Below, piece after piece: positions 60,437 through 64,000 of a DNA stretch of 64,000 bases (position 1 is the first letter of the stretch; each line of letters begins with the position of its first letter). The notes below the pieces were generated by a model. It did no database searches and had not been told where the DNA came from. It saw only the letters and a list, made by a program, of their open reading frames with translations. The translations under genes were made by a program, and so were the position numbers. The stretch comes from Mesocentrotus franciscanus (lineage: Eukaryota; Echinodermata; Echinoidea; Camarodonta; Strongylocentrotidae), in contig CP137671.1 of NCBI GenBank assembly GCA_037976565.1, forward strand, positions 12,457,669 to 12,521,668, given 5' to 3'.

Positions 60437-63181
60437 ATGTTGTGTCTCCGGTTATTCGTGGTACAGTCTTCCGGATCCCTGTCTGCCTGTGGATTGTTGG
60501 TGCCCTGTCTTTGCTTTCTGGATCACTACCTTTTGAGGATGTACCAAGAAAATTGGGAGTTGTCTCACTTGGGCCCCATGGATGCCGCCTTAATATTTCT
60601 GGCCTTGGAACCAACGCGACTTGTTCTCGCCTGGATCTCAGATCTGTTCCTCAAGATCTTCCAAGGAACACCACAATGCTTGATCTCTCATACAACAAGA
60701 TTACAACGCTCTACAATGAATCTTTCGCCTATCTCCTAGAAATAATCACGATCTGGGTGGGAGAAAATGGTCTCCGGCGGGTGGAAGAAGGAGCATTTGA
60801 GCCGTTGATTCATCTAAAAGAATTATCACTTCGAAGAAATCGGTTAGTTTCTCTTCCATCGGGCTTGTTTAGCTCAAACCATCGTCTCTCAAAACTCATC
60901 CTCTCTGGAAACCAACTTGGTTTAATTCCAAGTAGCTCGTTACCGTTGTCAAACAGTATCACTTTGCTTGCATTGAGTTACAATAACATTTCCATCATCA
61001 GTCCCTACGATTTTAGTCCTTTGGAGAATTGCTCGTTGACTAAACTCTCTCTGATATCGAATGCTTTACATGATCTGCCATCCAGAGTATTTTCATTTTT
61101 GAGGAAAGTTGGCACATTGTCTCTTTCACAAAATGCCCTTTCCGAACTTCACATTTCCTCACTTTTAGGAAATACCAACATTCAAAGGCTGCTCTTGCAA
61201 GGTTGTAAAATAAATGGTATAGTTCCACTTAACCGCTCTTCTGTAACCTTGGATGGCCTGCCTACAATCATTCATTTAAGTTTGGCAAGAAACAGGCTAA
61301 GTTCCCTAGCAGACTTCACATTTTGGGGTTTAAATCGTACAAATGTTCTTGAACTTAAGGATAACCGCATTTGTCTTATATCAAATAGATCTTTTTGTGG
61401 ATTGGACCAGATGATAGAGTTAGATCTATCCCGTAATCACTTAGCTTCCTTAACGTCCGGTATATTTTCCTGTAACAGAATGTTACAGAGAATAAAACTT
61501 GCCAGGAACAACATTGCTAGTTTTTCAACTGATATACTATCTGGTCTGCCTTCTCTAACCCACTTAGACCTCACACAAAATAGTCTCGGTGACGTTGTGA
61601 GCAATGATTCTCTGATAATTCCTTCTCTGGAATATCTGGATCTTTCTTTCAATAAAATCAAATTGATCAAAAGGTTTTTCCTTTGGGGTTTGACAAATCT
61701 CAAAATACTAAAGGTATCCCATAATGAAATTAAACATCTTTACTCCTCCCAAACTTTCGCAAAGTTGGAATACCTGAAAGAGCTTTATCTCACAAATGAA
61801 GATAGCCAAGCCATAAATCAGTTTTTAGCTCCATGTGTCGTCTTTCTACTTTGGATTTATCATTTTCAAAATTGAAGTTTGTAACCCCAAGTCCATTCAA
61901 AAACACTTCGTCTCTTGTGACACTGGTTATGCGTGAAAACAAATTAAAGAGTATAGATTTATTGAGTATGTCTAAAAATTCACTTTTGTTGGACTGAGAT
62001 CATTGGACAAGCTAGACTTAAGAGGGAATCATCTTTCTATCTTACAAACAGGTACTTTCAACCCACTTGTGAAACTCACACACTTGTATTTGTCCAAGTG
62101 TTCTATCAAGGTATTAAGTCCCAGAATCTTTAGCAGTCTCGCTTCCCTATCAATCCTGTATCTTCAAGACAATGAAATCACGAATATCCCTGAGGATCTG
62201 CTTCAAAGGCAGCATCGCCTGACTGTCCTGGACATCAGCAACAATAAACTTGACTTGATTCCGAGGATACTGTTCAACGAAACTCCTTTTCTGCACAAGC
62301 TTTATATGGATGGAAACCAGATTTCCACAATTAAACCTAAGACCATGTTTTCAAGAAACAGTACACTGACACTAGATGCGTCTCGAAACCCCTTTTCCTG
62401 CACATGTGATCTTAGTTGGTTTGTGCATTGGATCCGTTCTAGCAACGTTGATATCCATCATCCTGAAGACACACTTTGTTCACCCTCTTCAATCGAAGAA
62501 GAAGTACATTCACCTATCCTGTCATTCCATCCCGAGCAGTACTGTGGCAACAACATTCTGGCTGTCACATGTGCACCATTTGCAGTTGTTCTGCTTGCAG
62601 TGATATGCTTCATGGCTTACCGATATAAATGGTGGCTCAACTACAAGATCTTCCTCCTAAAGCTAGCAATCTGTGGTTACGAGGAAATCAACCATGACTT
62701 TGATGCACAGGAATATGAGTACCAGCTTAACCTTATGTACATTGAAGATGACGAGGGGTGGGTGGACGAGATCATGAAGCCGGTCCTGCAGGAGAGGTTT
62801 CCACATCTGCAAAAAGTCGTTTGGGGCGACAACAACCTCAACATCGGGATGTTCTACATCAACGCTCTTCTTTATGCAACTGAGAACAGCTTCAAGACTG
62901 TCATGTTGCTTAGTTACAACTCGGTGGATGATGCCTGGTTCCTGACAAAGCTGCGCATAGCCCTAGAACATCTTAACGACACCAGGCTGGACAAGGTCAT
63001 ACTGATTTTCCTTGAGGACATCCAGGATGATGACCTTCCGTACCTGGTACGGTTGTTCCTGAGTAAGAACAAACCTTACATGCTTTGGACCGAGGACGAA
63101 GATGGCCAGAAACTTTTCTGGGCCCAATTTGAAAAAAGCATGAGGACAAACAAGGCATTCAATAACGTTATTCCTGTTTAG
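60437..63181 (+). pseudogene. Toll-like receptor, copy 3 (three single-base deletions)
   Basis: Same plan as copies 1 and 2: signal peptide region, LRRNT, LRRs, LRRCT (CTCDLSW...), membrane span and divergent TIR (GDNNLNIG, box 3 KLFWAQFEKSM). It lacks one base just after the ATG (ATGTTGTGTCTC where the others have one more), so the ATG reads into a short alternative frame ending at 60739. It also lacks one base at about 61816 and one T at about 61984, in LRRs. Discounting these, the coding length is 2748 nt. A frame that enters from an upstream TTG would bypass the first lesion but is not a plausible animal start. AATAAA is at 63510. All lesions are single-base, so error is possible. Confidence 0.92.
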
Positions 63182-64000
63182 CTTTAATTCAAATTGGCAA
63201 CAGCTCTCAAACAGATTTGGTCTTACATATAAGAAAATAACAAAAACAATGTGGTTTGTAGCAACAAATTCATCATTCTAAAATCGACCTGGAAAATAAT
63301 GTTATAATATCTTTCTAGTTTAAAAATAGAGTAAAGTACGGGATCAATAATTATTGTAATATTCTTCTATTCACTTAACATGCTGAAACAATTCTTTGCC
63401 TGTACAAGTTGGAAATGCAATATGTACACTATTTCCAGAACAGAATAGTGAAAATCACTAAAACACGTACCATTGAGTGATAATTATGTTTTATTGTTGA
63501 TCATAGGCAAATAAAAATCTAACAGGTGTAGAAATGATGTACTTGAAGACTTCATTTCTAGCGATTAGCCAGAAATTTGAGCAAGATCGACTACTTCTTT
63601 TTCATCATTATTAACGTATTGCTAGAAAAATGACAATGAACTCTTTAATTTTGTGTACATAATATTGCGTATTTAATTAGTGGTGCAGTGGTTATGTTTT
63701 ATTTGTATGTATTTTGTCTTTCTATGGCCCACCCGTTACCAAGTATCTTTGAACTAAGAATATTATAAACATTTGCAACTATTGTTTTTCCTTCATTTGG
63801 AATGACCACGGTTATTTGATTGGCTATTGAGTGAGTGCAAACAATATATACTACAATCTATGATATAATGATCGGTAACGTGTGGGTCAAAAATACCTTG
63901 GAGTTGGCATTTATGAGAACATGTAAAGCTTTTTGATATAAGTATTTAAAGGTATTTGGGGCACTTTACCTTAGTTTACTTTACTTTACTTTATTTTACT
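63182..64000. other. TLR3 3' flank
   Basis: Collinear with the TLR2 flank. It contains the AATAAA at 63510-63515 and enters the GTTTA/CTTTA tract at 63965. No gene. Confidence 0.6.

Larger units (their letters stand above)
47861..64000 (+). repeat. Tandem segmental unit 3 (contains TLR3), runs off the window
   Basis: Collinear with units 1 and 2. It carries a private 4.9 kb LINE (49491-54438) and keeps 56793-58227, which unit 2 has lost; it has in turn lost most of the unit 2 LINE interior. The 3' flank of TLR3 matches that of TLR2 to the window end. Confidence 0.9.

Noticed and set aside
1..64000. CRISPR arrays, bacterial operons or viral genes
   Set aside because: No regularly spaced repeats with unique spacers, no operon-like gene spacing and no capsid or integrase motifs are seen; the reverse transcriptases are all of the non-LTR type.

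Overview
The window looks like a piece of an animal nuclear genome, most probably a sea urchin (echinoid). It is AT-rich and full of microsatellites, SINEs, LINEs and foldback transposons. It carries a vertebrate-type aryl hydrocarbon receptor (AHR) gene start with spliced exons. It also carries a tandem family of intronless, vertebrate-like Toll-like receptor (TLR) genes, an arrangement for which sea urchins are known. The species cannot be fixed from the sequence alone.

Region 1 (1-16067) is the 5' part of an AHR gene on the minus strand. Coding exon 1 (13719-13777) and the bHLH exon 2 (8927-9114) are joined by a 4.6 kb intron in matching phase. The PAS exons are not found to the left and would lie beyond the window or in the 500-N gap (2061-2560). 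The introns hold a 2 kb segment present twice (1-2060 and about 9985-12055) that includes a 5'-truncated LINE. They also hold a tRNA-derived SINE, two foldback MITEs, a dispersed repeat pair and long triplet-repeat tracts. The sequence upstream of AHR (13778-16067) has two G-quadruplex-type tracts and a long GA/GACA tract.

Region 2 (16068-64000) is three tandem copies of a 15-17 kb unit, each ending in one plus-strand TLR gene: TLR1 26977-30470, TLR2 42235-44980, TLR3 60437-63181. The units differ mainly by transposon insertions and deletions: a LINE and a SINE split by a 3.7 kb hAT-like insert in unit 1, a 1 kb insert and a long foldback element in unit 2, and a near full-length 4.9 kb LINE in unit 3. 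The segment just upstream of the TLR genes, with a TATA-like and an octamer motif, has been locally duplicated again, separately in units 1 and 2.

All three TLR copies are broken as given. TLR1 has a 742 bp piggyBac-like MITE in a TTAA site plus a nonsense codon; TLR2 has two single-base deletions; TLR3 has three. Discounting these lesions, each has the same coding length (2748 nt, 915 residues): signal peptide, LRRNT, about two dozen LRRs, LRRCT, one membrane span and a TIR domain whose BB loop lacks the usual arginine/proline signature. Whether the single-base deletions are real decay or homopolymer sequencing errors is the main open question. I found no clearly new biological system. The most notable items are the divergent TIR domain shared by the family, the repeated promoter duplication, and the TTAA insertion.
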